Shown one piece after another: positions 55,226 through 64,000 of a stretch of 64,000 nt of DNA. This stretch comes from Flammeovirga sp. OC4 (GTDB taxonomy: Bacteria; Bacteroidota; Bacteroidia; Cytophagales; Flammeovirgaceae), in contig NZ_JTAM01000004.1 in assembly GCF_000812565.1 (NCBI RefSeq), forward strand, positions 124,001 through 188,000, written 5' to 3'. The position numbers and the translations under genes are program-made. The notes under the pieces are model-generated. The model saw only the letters and a program-made list of their open reading frames with translations, was not told the DNA's origin and searched no databases. The stretch's first letter is position 1, and each line of letters opens with the position of its first letter.

Positions 55226-56554
55226 CTATTGATTACTTTCTTTATGATAGCCATAAAAGAAGACTTCAGAAATACATGTATCATCATATTTTGCTCCTTT
55301 ATAAATATCCTTAATTATGATTTTAACCTTTCTTGTATGCTCTGCTACTTCAAAAAGTTCATCATTATCATATTGTAACCCTGGATCATAATCAGTGTAA
55401 ATAAGATCTATATCTGAATAGATGCTATTTTCATCTATTACTTTATAGCAACTATTAGGAAAAATATAACTATGATCATGATCGCTTTCATAAAAATGTC
55501 TCTCATTTAAAAAGACGTTTACACTCTTTAGTTTTCCATTATTCTCATAAGTACTCTTATTTTTTGCATAACCATTTAATACACCTACACCAGTGATAAT
55601 AACATTCTCCTTAAACTCAAACTCAATCCATTCATCAATTCCACCACCCGAAACTCCTTCGACCCATGCTGTATTTTTATCTCGATCCAATAAGTATTCT
55701 TTCTTATAGTTTCCTTGGAGTTGGGATGACACTGAAACCTTAGTAACTATGTTGTTGGGTAAATAATTATCTGTATCCAACCTTCTTTTGTGTTTACTTA
55801 TATCATATTTAACACTCAACTTCCTTCCTTTGGGATTAAAATTTTGACAGTCCACATGAATTAGGTTTTCATCATAAATTACACCATCAACACCCTGTAA
55901 TTCAATATTATCAACACATAAAAAATCGGGTACTTTTAATTTAAATGAGAATTCATCAATAACTCCATCTCCCCAAAAACCACAAGGAGCAATGTCATAA
56001 AGAAACAATCGGTCGGAGAAAAAAGAAAAATAGTTTAGACCTGCAGGGTAATTCGAGTAATTCGTTTTGATTCTGTATTCCACCTTCAATTCTTGAGTCC
56101 CTTCTTTTTCAAAATCCAGTGTAGTAATAAACCATTTCCGAGAAACGATGCCTTTTCCATTTCCATATGCTCTATAAACTTGACTCTCGATACTGTCTTC
56201 TTCTACAATTCTATACTTTAATTTTTCATCTTTGAATAGGTATTTGAAACCTGATACATAATTCAAATTTGGAATATAATACCCATCAGGGGGTAAATAA
56301 TCGACAGGAAAGCCGTACTCTACTTTTTCTTTCTGTCCTTCATTTTTAAATAAATATCTTACTTTCACCAAACAATCATCTCCTAGGATCTTAACTTCTA
56401 AATCTTCTTTTAGGACTCTAATTTTTTCATTATTAATTAGTTTGATAGCTCCTGACTGTTGAACATAAGATCCTTCAATTGGTCCTCCATTCGAAAGAAC
56501 AGAAAATGATCTTAATACTAACAAGAAAAAGAAAATTGCTTTTTTCATCATCAT
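55226..56554 (-). CDS. Secreted protein with a NADase-type glycan-binding (F5/8-like) domain
   Basis: 442 residues. Signal peptide (1-21), then an N-terminal region with the conserved pattern KVRYLFKNEGQKEKVEYGFP, resembling DUF4424-type beta domains. At about 290-440 is a discoidin-like fold with LDRDKNTAWVEG and EWIEFEF, of the kind annotated as NADase-type glycan-binding. No catalytic motif is seen. It may bind glycans at the cell surface (inference). ATGs are clustered at the start, so the exact one is uncertain by a codon or two. Confidence 0.7.
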   Translation of the reverse strand: MMMKKAIFFFLLVLRSFSVLSNGGPIEGSYVQQSGAIKLINNEKIRVLKEDLEVKILGDDCLVKVRYLFKNEGQKEKVEYGFPVDYLPPDGYYIPNLNYVSGFKYLFKDEKLKYRIVEEDSIESQVYRAYGNGKGIVSRKWFITTLDFEKEGTQELKVEYRIKTNYSNYPAGLNYFSFFSDRLFLYDIAPCGFWGDGVIDEFSFKLKVPDFLCVDNIELQGVDGVIYDENLIHVDCQNFNPKGRKLSVKYDISKHKRRLDTDNYLPNNIVTKVSVSSQLQGNYKKEYLLDRDKNTAWVEGVSGGGIDEWIEFEFKENVIITGVGVLNGYAKNKSTYENNGKLKSVNVFLNERHFYESDHDHSYIFPNSCYKVIDENSIYSDIDLIYTDYDPGLQYDNDELFEVAEHTRKVKIIIKDIYKGAKYDDTCISEVFFYGYHKESNQ

Positions 56555-56750
56555 AAATTCTAGTTTGCGTCACTCACGATAGTTTACTAATAATTAATGC
56601 GATACGAAAATAACAGGCCAAACTCAAAAAATAATAAAATGTATTTATTACACTAATTTAAATTTTCCTTTCAACCAAAACTTAAATCCTCTATTTTTAC
56701 CCTACCATATAAACACTATCAGTGTACTTCGATACACCAAATAAACACTT

Positions 56751-58115
56751 ATGAAAACAATTATCATTTTAGGTGCAGGACGTTCTGCATCCTCATTAAT
56801 CCATTATTTATGTGGCCACGCAGCTACCAATGAGTGGCAGATAAAGGTAGGAGACTACCAAAAAGAGCTAGCAGACGAGAAGATCAAAGGGTTTGAAAAT
56901 GTAGCTTCTGCTTTTCAATTTGATATCAATAATGAAGAACATCGTGAAACCTATATTTCACAAGCTGATATAGTAGCCTCACTACTTCCTGCCCGTTTCC
57001 ATATAGAAGCAGCAAAAGTTGCCGTAAAACATGGAGTACCTTTAACTACCGCTTCTTATATCACTGAAGAAATGCAGGCTTTGAGTGAAGAAGCTAAGAA
57101 GAAAGGAATTATTCTCTTGAATGAAATTGGACTAGACCCTGGTATAGATCATATGTCAGCCATGAAAATGATTGAGGAGGTAAAAGATAAAGGTCATTCT
57201 ATCGAAGGATTTGAATCTTTTACAGGAGGTCTCGTTGCTCCTGAGTCTGATAATAACCCTTGGAATTACAAGTTCACCTGGAACCCTCGTAATGTAGTTT
57301 TAGCTGGTCAAGGTGGTGCCGTACGCTTTCTTCATAATGGAAAACATAAATACATTCCTTATAATAAGGTATTCCGTAGAACAGAGCGAATTGAGATTGA
57401 AGGCTATGGGAAATTTGAAGGTTACGCTAATAGAGATTCTTTAAAGTATGTTGAAAAATACGGTTTGGAGGGCGTTCCCACCGTTTATAGAGGTACTTTA
57501 AGGAGACCGGGGTTCTGTAGAGCATGGAACTGCTTTGTTACTTTGGGTGTCACTGATGATAGCTATGAAATGGAAAACACTCAGGATATGACTTATCGTG
57601 AGTTTATCAATTCCTTTTTAAGGTATAATCCCAATGATTCTGTTGAATTAAAATTGATGCAATACCTAAAGCTCTCGCAAGATGATCTTGAAATGGAAAA
57701 ATTGGACTGGCTGGATATTTTTAGTGATAAAAAAGTTGGACTTCCTAAGGCTACACCTGCTCAGATTCTTCAGAAAATTCTGGAAGAGAAATGGCAACTT
57801 GCCCCAGAAGACAAAGACATGATTGTAATGTATCATAAGTTATTTTATAAGAAAGGAAATGAAAATATCTTGAGAACGTCACATATGGTGGTTAAAGGTA
57901 AAGACCAAACATACACCGCCATGTCAGATACAGTAGGTATTCCTTTGGCTATTGCCACCAAACTGATCTTACAAGGCAAAATCACAAAAACAGGAACTTG
58001 CATCCCAATTCATAAAAATATCTATGAACCAGTGTTAGAAGAACTGGAAAGTATGGGGATTACTTTTACAGAACAAGAAGTAGTCATGAGCCCTCAGGAG
58101 ATGGCTAGTTTATAA
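56751..58115 (+). CDS. Saccharopine dehydrogenase-family reductase
   Basis: 454 residues. N-terminal Rossmann domain from MKTIIILGAGRSASSL, then NEIGLDPGIDHMSAM (conserved in the family) and the C-terminal domain with LRRPGFCRAWN. Members reduce or oxidise saccharopine, or act as carboxynorspermidine or lysine-forming enzymes. Which activity cannot be told, though the pairing with lysine or polyamine metabolism is likely. Promoter region has no exact -7 match; single gene. Confidence 0.88.
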   Translation: MKTIIILGAGRSASSLIHYLCGHAATNEWQIKVGDYQKELADEKIKGFENVASAFQFDINNEEHRETYISQADIVASLLPARFHIEAAKVAVKHGVPLTTASYITEEMQALSEEAKKKGIILLNEIGLDPGIDHMSAMKMIEEVKDKGHSIEGFESFTGGLVAPESDNNPWNYKFTWNPRNVVLAGQGGAVRFLHNGKHKYIPYNKVFRRTERIEIEGYGKFEGYANRDSLKYVEKYGLEGVPTVYRGTLRRPGFCRAWNCFVTLGVTDDSYEMENTQDMTYREFINSFLRYNPNDSVELKLMQYLKLSQDDLEMEKLDWLDIFSDKKVGLPKATPAQILQKILEEKWQLAPEDKDMIVMYHKLFYKKGNENILRTSHMVVKGKDQTYTAMSDTVGIPLAIATKLILQGKITKTGTCIPIHKNIYEPVLEELESMGITFTEQEVVMSPQEMASL

Positions 58116-58262
58116 CTTTCCAAATCAATATCAATCCAATCATAAAGACTTAATCGTAAACTTTCGGTTAGGTCTTTATTTTTAAGGAAAGTAAGTTATG
58201 TTTCTTCCTTCATTCTCCTTTACTTTGCACCCAACACACATACAACTCCATAGAATACAAAA

Positions 58263-58901
58263 ATGAACGAAGTTTTTACATATGCCCTTTTGGCATTTAC
58301 GTCTTTCTTTACGTTGATTAACCCCGTGGGGATTATGCCGGTCTTTATGACCATGACCAATCAACTTTCAAAAGAAGAAAGAAAAAATACGGCATTAAGA
58401 GCCTCATTTATTGCATTTTGCTTCCTACTTTTTTTCGCATTGACGGGGCAATCCCTTTTCCGCTTTTTTGGAATTTCAATTGACAGCTTAAGGGTTGTTG
58501 GAGGTATGATTTTCTTCTTAGTAGGTTTTGACATGCTTCAAGCACGTTTGGGAAGTGTGAAGGTCACTAAAGATGAAATTCATGAATACGCTAGAGACGT
58601 TGCAATTACTCCTTTGGCTATTCCAATTATTTGTGGTCCTGGATCCATTGCTAACTCTATTATTTTAATGGATAATGCTGGAGGCGACCCCATGAAAATT
58701 GGAGGACTAATATTGGCAATTTTCGCCGTATTACTAATTACTTGTCTGAGTTTACTTTCTGCCAGTTCTATCATGAAAGTGATTGGTGACACTGGTAATA
58801 AATTGATGCTTCGATTAATGGGTTTGATCGTAATGGTCATGGCCGTAGAATTCTTCTTTGCAGGAATTGGTCCATTGATTGAGCGTTTTATTATGAAATA
58901 A
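58263..58901 (+). CDS. MarC-family integral membrane protein
   Basis: 212 residues, six predicted helices: FTSFFTLINPVGIMPVFMTM at the N-terminus, then alternating hydrophobic and polar segments ending IGPLIERFIMK. MarC/YchE family; function is unknown despite the name. A near -7 element (TACTTTG at 58221) lies 40 bases upstream. Confidence 0.92.
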   Translation: MNEVFTYALLAFTSFFTLINPVGIMPVFMTMTNQLSKEERKNTALRASFIAFCFLLFFALTGQSLFRFFGISIDSLRVVGGMIFFLVGFDMLQARLGSVKVTKDEIHEYARDVAITPLAIPIICGPGSIANSIILMDNAGGDPMKIGGLILAIFAVLLITCLSLLSASSIMKVIGDTGNKLMLRLMGLIVMVMAVEFFFAGIGPLIERFIMK

Positions 58902-58919
58902 TTCATATCCATAAAACAA

Positions 58920-58953
58920 TAAAGCCATTGAGGTTTCTATCTCAATGGCTTTA
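58920..58953. terminator. Bidirectional terminator
   Basis: 13-bp perfect stem TAAAGCCATTGAG / CTCAATGGCTTTA with an eight-base loop, between the convergent MarC and DUF1349 genes. Confidence 0.8.
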
Positions 58954-58973
58954 CTGTTAGAGAAAAAGTACAA

Positions 58974-59627
58974 TTACTCTTTATTTCTCTCCAACCACTC
59001 CAATCTTCTCTCATCTGCAAGATGTTTGATTTTAAAATCATCGAAGGTCGCTTCAAAACCATCACCATCTGGGCTTGCCGCCATCATTCCTACCATGACC
59101 GGCTTATGATCTGGAAGGTAGGCCAGGTTACTCAAAGTGTATTTCTCACCATCTAGAGAGTAGAATATTTCTACTGCATCTTGTCTTCTAACTGCTTTAA
59201 TCCAAATTGATTTTGGCTTACCTTCTAATGCAACATAATTCCATGAACTATGTTCGTTAGTGACTACAGCACTGAAGTTATAATCGCCGTCTACATACTC
59301 GATTCCTGTTTTAATCCAATGTTTTTCATCAATTCGAAGCATTAAACCCATCTGATCAAAACGTGTTTTGTATGCTCCAGTGATTTTTACTGAGACCTCA
59401 AACTCGCCACCTCTTAATTCATACATAAAAGGGCCGTCATCTACCGTGAATCCATAATGGGTTTTCCTCCAATAATCTGTTTGTGGAGTCACCTGCATTT
59501 TCAAGGTATTTCCTTCAACACTCCATTTTTCTGGAGCATTAAACCATTGCATTGTATTTAAATTCTGTCCCATAGTGAGTTGAATTATACCTAAAAGAAG
59601 GCTTAGGCTTAGTAATAACTTTTTCAT
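58974..59627 (-). CDS. Secreted DUF1349 (ConA-like) protein
   Basis: 217 residues. Signal peptide MKKLLLSLSLLLG (ending near TMGQ), then a DUF1349 concanavalin-like domain with the marker FDQMGLMLRIDEKHWIKTG and the repeated pattern GMMAASPDGDGFEATFDDF. The family is often linked to carbohydrate metabolism, without known catalysis. A longer frame starts at 59720, but its extension is not signal-like; ATG 59627 is preferred. Confidence 0.82.
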   Translation of the reverse strand: MKKLLLSLSLLLGIIQLTMGQNLNTMQWFNAPEKWSVEGNTLKMQVTPQTDYWRKTHYGFTVDDGPFMYELRGGEFEVSVKITGAYKTRFDQMGLMLRIDEKHWIKTGIEYVDGDYNFSAVVTNEHSSWNYVALEGKPKSIWIKAVRRQDAVEIFYSLDGEKYTLSNLAYLPDHKPVMVGMMAASPDGDGFEATFDDFKIKHLADERRLEWLERNKE

Positions 59628-59774
59628 TTTAATGGCGTTAATAATTTCTTTCAATTTAGTAAAGAAACGATTTGTATAAATGCAGTTTAAAAACATTAGG
59701 ACAAAAAAACAGGTGTACATTGTTGCACACCTATTAATTCTTTATAAATCCATATTCTCTCAATATGAAATCTT

Positions 59775-60371
59775 TTAGTTTACCAAAGATTGTAATTCTT
59801 GACTTCTCTCATTTAATTCCTCTTCAGACAATAACTGCCCTTTAAAACGAGGAGCAATCTGGATTTGTGTATGCCATCCACTTCCTACTTTATCTGCATG
59901 AATACCATAAGTATAAATTGTAATTTGATTCATGTTATCCACAGTTTGATCAAGATCTTTCTCAAATAACCACTGTTCATCGGATGCCTTGTTTTCTTTC
60001 CAACCTTCCGTGGCTGCAATTGTATTCTCTAGGTTTTTCAAATTACTTATCACATCATCAGAATATTGACCTCTAAGTATAATTTCTACTCTTTCTAATT
60101 TCCCATCATCATAAATAGGTCGCATGAAAGCATCCTGATCAAAAAACTTCACCGCATAGTCACCGTTTGTTTCGGGCTTTCCATTTAGTTCATTGACAAT
60201 ATAATTTTCAACTGATTCATCCTCCATTGACAAATAGAGTCCCTTGAAAATTTTCACATGACTTTCTGTTTTCACATCAGTCGTTTTCTTTTCACCATCT
60301 TCTGGGCTATTCGACGCATAGGAGAATAAAGCCACTAGGGTCAACAAGATTGATAATAGCTGTTTTTTCAT
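59775..60371 (-). CDS. Secreted protein of unknown function
   Basis: 198 residues. Signal peptide MKKQLLSILLTLVALFSYAS, then a charged beta-alpha protein with no recognised domain. It lies upstream of the DUF1349 gene on the same strand, separated by 147 bases. The longer frame from 60398 would put nine residues before the signal, so ATG 60371 is preferred. Confidence 0.65.
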   Translation of the reverse strand: MKKQLLSILLTLVALFSYASNSPEDGEKKTTDVKTESHVKIFKGLYLSMEDESVENYIVNELNGKPETNGDYAVKFFDQDAFMRPIYDDGKLERVEIILRGQYSDDVISNLKNLENTIAATEGWKENKASDEQWLFEKDLDQTVDNMNQITIYTYGIHADKVGSGWHTQIQIAPRFKGQLLSEEELNERSQELQSLVN

Positions 60372-60607
60372 TTTCTTATTATTTAAATAGGTAAACAATC
60401 ATTTTGAACATTGTTATATACCATACGAGCAAATGATATATTCTCCTCTAAATTAAAGTTGATAAATAATATATTTTGAGTAATTTTAAGACACATTAAA
60501 GAACAAAATTTAATGACCGGCTTTTTATTCGTGTGTGACTTCTATGCTGACCATTAAAACAATGGGAATGAGCATAGTATATTTTTAAAACATAATTTTT
60601 TACTGAA

Positions 60608-60979
60608 ATGAAAAAGTATTTATTTATTCTTGTAGCACTACTTGTAACATTATCATCTTTTGCTCAAAATGGTAAGCCCAACAAGAAACAACAGAGAGCA
60701 AAACAGTTTTCAGAAGAAGTTGCTGAAAAGTTCGAGCTAGATGAAGCCAAAACAAAAGAGGTGTATGAGTTAAAACTAACTCAAATGAATGCATCGGGTA
60801 AAATCTCGAAAAAGAAGAAAAACGGTGAAATCACTGTTGAAGAGGCAAAAGCTCAAACAAGAAAAATCAATAAAGAAACAGTGAACGCAATGATGAAAGT
60901 TTGTGGAGAAACTGATAGAAAAGCTTTTTCTTCTGAATTAAAAGCGATTAATCAATCACTGAAAAAAGGAGCTCACTAA
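60608..60979 (+). CDS. Small secreted Lys-rich helical protein
   Basis: 123 residues. Signal peptide MKKYLFILVALLVTLSSFAQ, then a highly charged, mostly helical mature part with many Lys and Glu (FELDEAKTKEVYELKLTQM). It resembles small periplasmic helical proteins such as Spy-type chaperones in composition only. No motif is diagnostic. Single gene with its own terminator. Confidence 0.7.
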   Translation: MKKYLFILVALLVTLSSFAQNGKPNKKQQRAKQFSEEVAEKFELDEAKTKEVYELKLTQMNASGKISKKKKNGEITVEEAKAQTRKINKETVNAMMKVCGETDRKAFSSELKAINQSLKKGAH

Positions 60980-61427
60980 ATAGCATTAGCTTCTGATAAA
61001 AATACCTCCTCTACTTTTTAATAGTACAGGAGGTGTTTTTTTATGGACAAAAAAATCATGTACAAATACAATTCAAAGTGTAAATAATTAATCAAGTATT
61101 TACGAAAGATAAAGTAGTACTTTTAAAACTATTCGGTGAATACACTTCCTCTTAATTTTTAATTGTTCTTGAAACTAATTATTTTGATTATTATACCACT
61201 GCAAAATATTTTCTATGATTTGTGCTTTAAAATTAGTTCATCTAAGGCACTATCTAAATTTATTTTGGCGTTATACTAAAAAGAAACTGAAGGATTAAAG
61301 ATAAACTATTTCTGATTGGATACTCATAACTTTAATAATGGGGGCAACACTATTAATTATCAGTATACTCATGTCATTTATAAGGTTTGCTTAATCGAGA
61401 GATGTTAACCTATAAACTATTTCAATT
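60980..61427. other. Spacer upstream of the PAS histidine kinase
   Basis: 448 AT-rich bases. It contains a terminator at 61004-61034 and no convincing gene. A frame of 18 codons at 61338 is too short to support. Confidence 0.4.
61004..61034 (+). terminator. Rho-independent terminator
   Basis: Stem ACCTCCTCTAC / GTACAGGAGGT with one mismatch and a nine-base loop, followed by TGTTTTTTT. Ends the small secreted-protein transcript. Confidence 0.7.
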
Positions 61428-63275
61428 GTGGATTCTCAACTTGCTATTCTCAAGAACCTCTCTGAAGCATTAATCATGGTCAACCAAGAAGGTATCATCG
61501 AATTTGCAAACGATGCTATTACCGGAACGTTAGGCTTTAAACCAGAAAACCTAATCGGAAGGCCAATGTCTGTATTAATGCCTGAAAACACTATTCTTGG
61601 GCATAAACAGAAATTTGACTCCTTTTTCCATAAACCAAAAACTAGGAAAATGGGAAACACGGATCCCATCCGAATAAAACATCAAAATGGGAGTATCATC
61701 AATGTAGAAATTTCTTTAAGCAGCGTTAAAATTGATGGTGAAAGAAAAGCCATTGCTTTAATTGTTGACTTTAGTCGATTCTTCAAATACAAAAACCCCT
61801 TACGAGAAAAGCTTGAACTCTATTATTCATTAATTGAACACAATACAGACCACCTATTTCAAATCGATCGAGAATTTAAAATTAATTATATCAACCATGT
61901 TTCTCCAGGTTTATCAAGAGACAAAGTAATGGGAGCCTACCTTTTGGATTTACTCCCAAATGATTACACAAAAGACATGGTCAAAAATATACTCAATTCT
62001 GTCTTTGAAACAGGTGTTGCACAATCCTATGAGATTGATTTCCCTTCCCCCCTAGGAGCTCTACATTATGCCACAACTGTTACTCCAGTCATTAAAAACG
62101 GAGAGATCTTTCGCTTAAATTTAATTACTAGAAATGTAACTAACGATTACAACATCAAGAAGCAACTACTCGAAAGAAAAAACTTTATTGAAAAAGTAGA
62201 CAGAAACTCCTTAAATGGTATCTATATCTATAATTTCGAAACCTCAACAACTGAATATGTCAATTCAAAGTATAGCGAAATTTTTGGTTATTCTAAGGAA
62301 GATATTAACAAGATGACCAAAGAAGATTTCTTTTCTTTGTTTCATACCAACGACAGGGAGGATGTTATACAACACCTCAAAAATATCAGGCATTCCAAAG
62401 AAGGACAGTTTTTTACAATTAAATACAGGATTAAGACGAAGAAAGGAGATTGGGTTTGGTGTATTTCGCGTGATAGTGGATTTGAATATGATGAAAATGG
62501 AAAACCTACATCATTTATAGGTGCTTTTATTGATATTACTGAAACTAAAAAAATTGAAATTGAGCTTCTCAAAAAAAATAAAGAAGTAGAAAATTTTGTT
62601 TACCATGCCTGTCATGACATCAAGTCTCCTATCAATAGTATTTCACAATTGATCGATTTATCTCTTGAAGACAGCAAAAACAAAGAAGAGCTAGAATTGA
62701 TTGATAAATCGATAAAAAGGCTAAAAAACCTTGTGATATCTTTGTTAGACTTTGGTAATGAGAGCGTATTCAAAAAAGCAGAACTTGTTTCTCTTGATGA
62801 CTTGATTGACAACGTTATGGATGACCTCAAAATTGATATTGACGCATCTTCAAGCCAAATAATCAGGGAAGATGAACTCCCCAAAATCAACTGCTACAAG
62901 CTAGGTATCTATCAAGTATTTCTCAATCTGATTGCCAATGCGATCAAATTTAGAAATGGAACTACTCACCCTGTGATTACTATCAAAGCCTATTCCCAAG
63001 TTCAACACTGGAAGTTTACAGTAACTGATAATGGCATTGGTATTCGTGAAGATAAAAAAGACGCCATATTTGATGCCTTTACTCGTTTACACTCCGAATA
63101 TGATGGAAGTGGATTAGGGCTAGCAAACTGTAAAAAGGTGATTGACAGACATGGTGGAGATATTTGGGTAGAAAGTAATGAAAAAGAGGGAAGCACATTT
63201 GTATTCACTATTTCTAAAGACCTTGACCATTCTCCAAAAAATCTTGAAGTATCAAGTTCACTAGACGATGAATAA
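61428..63275 (+). CDS. Soluble PAS-domain sensor histidine kinase
   Basis: 615 residues. Three PAS regions (about 5-120, 125-245, 255-372; the last a fuller PAS/PAC), then HisKA with the phospho-acceptor His396 in HACHDIKSPINS, N box NLIANAIKFRN, G1 TDNGIGI and G2 SGLGLANCKKVIDRHGGD. No membrane helix, so cytoplasmic. The start is a GTG at 61428, since the frame opens after a TAA at 61413 and no ATG precedes residue 18. No response regulator gene is next to it. Confidence 0.88.
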   Translation: MDSQLAILKNLSEALIMVNQEGIIEFANDAITGTLGFKPENLIGRPMSVLMPENTILGHKQKFDSFFHKPKTRKMGNTDPIRIKHQNGSIINVEISLSSVKIDGERKAIALIVDFSRFFKYKNPLREKLELYYSLIEHNTDHLFQIDREFKINYINHVSPGLSRDKVMGAYLLDLLPNDYTKDMVKNILNSVFETGVAQSYEIDFPSPLGALHYATTVTPVIKNGEIFRLNLITRNVTNDYNIKKQLLERKNFIEKVDRNSLNGIYIYNFETSTTEYVNSKYSEIFGYSKEDINKMTKEDFFSLFHTNDREDVIQHLKNIRHSKEGQFFTIKYRIKTKKGDWVWCISRDSGFEYDENGKPTSFIGAFIDITETKKIEIELLKKNKEVENFVYHACHDIKSPINSISQLIDLSLEDSKNKEELELIDKSIKRLKNLVISLLDFGNESVFKKAELVSLDDLIDNVMDDLKIDIDASSSQIIREDELPKINCYKLGIYQVFLNLIANAIKFRNGTTHPVITIKAYSQVQHWKFTVTDNGIGIREDKKDAIFDAFTRLHSEYDGSGLGLANCKKVIDRHGGDIWVESNEKEGSTFVFTISKDLDHSPKNLEVSSSLDDE

Positions 63276-63320
63276 ACTAATACTCAACGTAGCATGAACT
63301 AAGGATGACAAATTCAAAAA

Positions 63321-63358
63321 AATAAGGTTTGCCCATTTTAATATGAGCAAACCTTATT
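63321..63358. terminator. Rho-independent terminator
   Basis: 12-bp stem AATAAGGTTTGC / GCAAACCTTATT with a 14-base loop and T-run, between the convergent histidine kinase and outer-membrane protein genes. Confidence 0.8.
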
Positions 63359-63409
63359 TTTTACTAATTATTTAGTAATCTGGTCTCTTATAAAAATGTT
63401 TTTCACGGC

Positions 63410-64000
63410 CTAACTTTCAGGGAAAGTATGCTTCTTTTCATACTCAGAATAATAGAATTTTGTATTTCTGAATAAGCTGAAATTCAATGAAACATAAAAC
63501 ACATTTCCAGTCATTTGGTTGTAGCTCATTCTTCTGCCTGGCTCATTTGGATCTATAGTTCCATACATTCCACCTTTGTCTTTATCCCAAGATGAACTAA
63601 AATAATTATTAAGGTAGTATTTCATTTTCAGGTTTGTACCGTAAGGAAACTGAATACCTAACATTAAACTATGCTGCACATCTACACGGTCTGAAAACCA
63701 TACCGAAAACTTATCAATCTTTCTCTCAGAAACAAAAGTTTTTTCCTTGTATTGAATAGGAAGCTCGAACTCGTACCCACCATATACAAACATTCCATGA
63801 AGGTTACCTACTTTAAAACCAACAGGAATACCTAAATTGTAAGTACGCACTTTTTTACGAACTGGCCCCGAAAGTTCAGGGTCTTTATATTCATTGGGTA
63901 CATCAAAAATCATCCCCACATTTCTAACTCCCAAACCAGTGTAAAGTCCAAAGTGAGGACTAAAATCAAAGTTTACTAAAGATTGCCAGTTAAAAACAGG
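63410..64000 (-). CDS. Outer-membrane beta-barrel-like protein, N-terminus beyond the window
   Basis: At least 196 residues in frame to the right edge. The frame stays open past any in-frame start near 63934 (that codon is TTG), reading on through FNWQSLVNFDFSPHFGLYTG at the edge. Alternating hydrophobic and polar residues and aromatic-rich strands (YGGYEFELPIQYK, LKMKYYLNNYF) suggest a transmembrane barrel. No family is assigned. The start lies outside the window. Confidence 0.65.
   Translation of the reverse strand, partial: PVFNWQSLVNFDFSPHFGLYTGLGVRNVGMIFDVPNEYKDPELSGPVRKKVRTYNLGIPVGFKVGNLHGMFVYGGYEFELPIQYKEKTFVSERKIDKFSVWFSDRVDVQHSLMLGIQFPYGTNLKMKYYLNNYFSSSWDKDKGGMYGTIDPNEPGRRMSYNQMTGNVFYVSLNFSLFRNTKFYYSEYEKKHTFPES

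Noticed and set aside
59628-59720. Longer start for the DUF1349 protein
   Set aside because: The extra 31 residues lie ahead of a clean signal peptide and are not conserved-looking.
1-64000. Prophage, integron or intact insertion sequence
   Set aside because: No integrase, transposase, capsid or recombinase gene was found on either strand.

Overview
The window is 64 kb of low-GC chromosome from a Gram-negative member of the Bacteroidota. The evidence is the many lipoprotein signal peptides ending in short lipoboxes, weak Shine-Dalgarno sequences, several exact -7 elements of the Bacteroidota type (TAnnTTTG), two-component-propeller and SpoIIE-type signalling proteins, MarC, a GH3-family protein and LPS-type heptose kinase genes. 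The complete absence of flagellar genes beside a chemotaxis-type cluster, together with an arabinofuran-binding (AbfB) domain, fits a marine, gliding, polysaccharide-degrading cytophagalean such as a Flammeovirga relative. That genus-level guess is inference.

Layout. 0-6 kb: an orphan protein with four lipoyl domains, a gene-free stretch with repeat-like sequence, and a giant sensor that couples a beta-propeller to a PP2C/SpoIIE phosphatase. 6-12 kb: a three-gene MukBEF/MksBEF/Wadjet-type SMC operon without a JetD nuclease, with a 136-bp palindrome-rich element between its first two genes. 12-19 kb: lipoproteins, a 51-residue membrane peptide, a MoxR ATPase without its usual partners, then rsmI-lnt-ogt. 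19-29 kb: one minus-strand chemosensory cluster. In transcription order it holds a ParA-like ATPase, a cytoplasmic receptor with 11 PAS domains, CheW, CheY, CheA without P2, and a CheC/CheX-like protein. No CheR, CheB or flagellar gene is seen. 29-38 kb: gpmI, three small secreted proteins, then a plus-strand run of aminotransferase, heptose kinase, CDF transporter and GH3 protein, followed by a stand-alone response regulator. 38-50 kb: a second, membrane-bound SpoIIE phosphatase, an SDR, an AbfB-domain protein, an iron-dependent alcohol dehydrogenase, and a TetR-controlled tripartite RND efflux operon with a candidate operator around its promoter. 50-64 kb: cytochrome-like and DUF4920 lipoproteins, a lipoprotein cyclophilin, a degenerate receiver, fabD, three tandem tRNA-Asn genes, engB, a protein with a predicted glycan-binding domain, a saccharopine dehydrogenase-family enzyme, MarC, small secreted proteins, a PAS histidine kinase and an outer-membrane barrel protein cut by the right edge.

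Most of the window is ordinary chromosomal housekeeping. The parts that stand out are the nuclease-less SMC operon with its internal palindromic element, and the soluble multi-PAS chemosensory array next to a ParA. The ParA pairing suggests a partitioned cytoplasmic signalling cluster in a non-flagellated organism. No prophage, intact insertion sequence or CRISPR array was seen.
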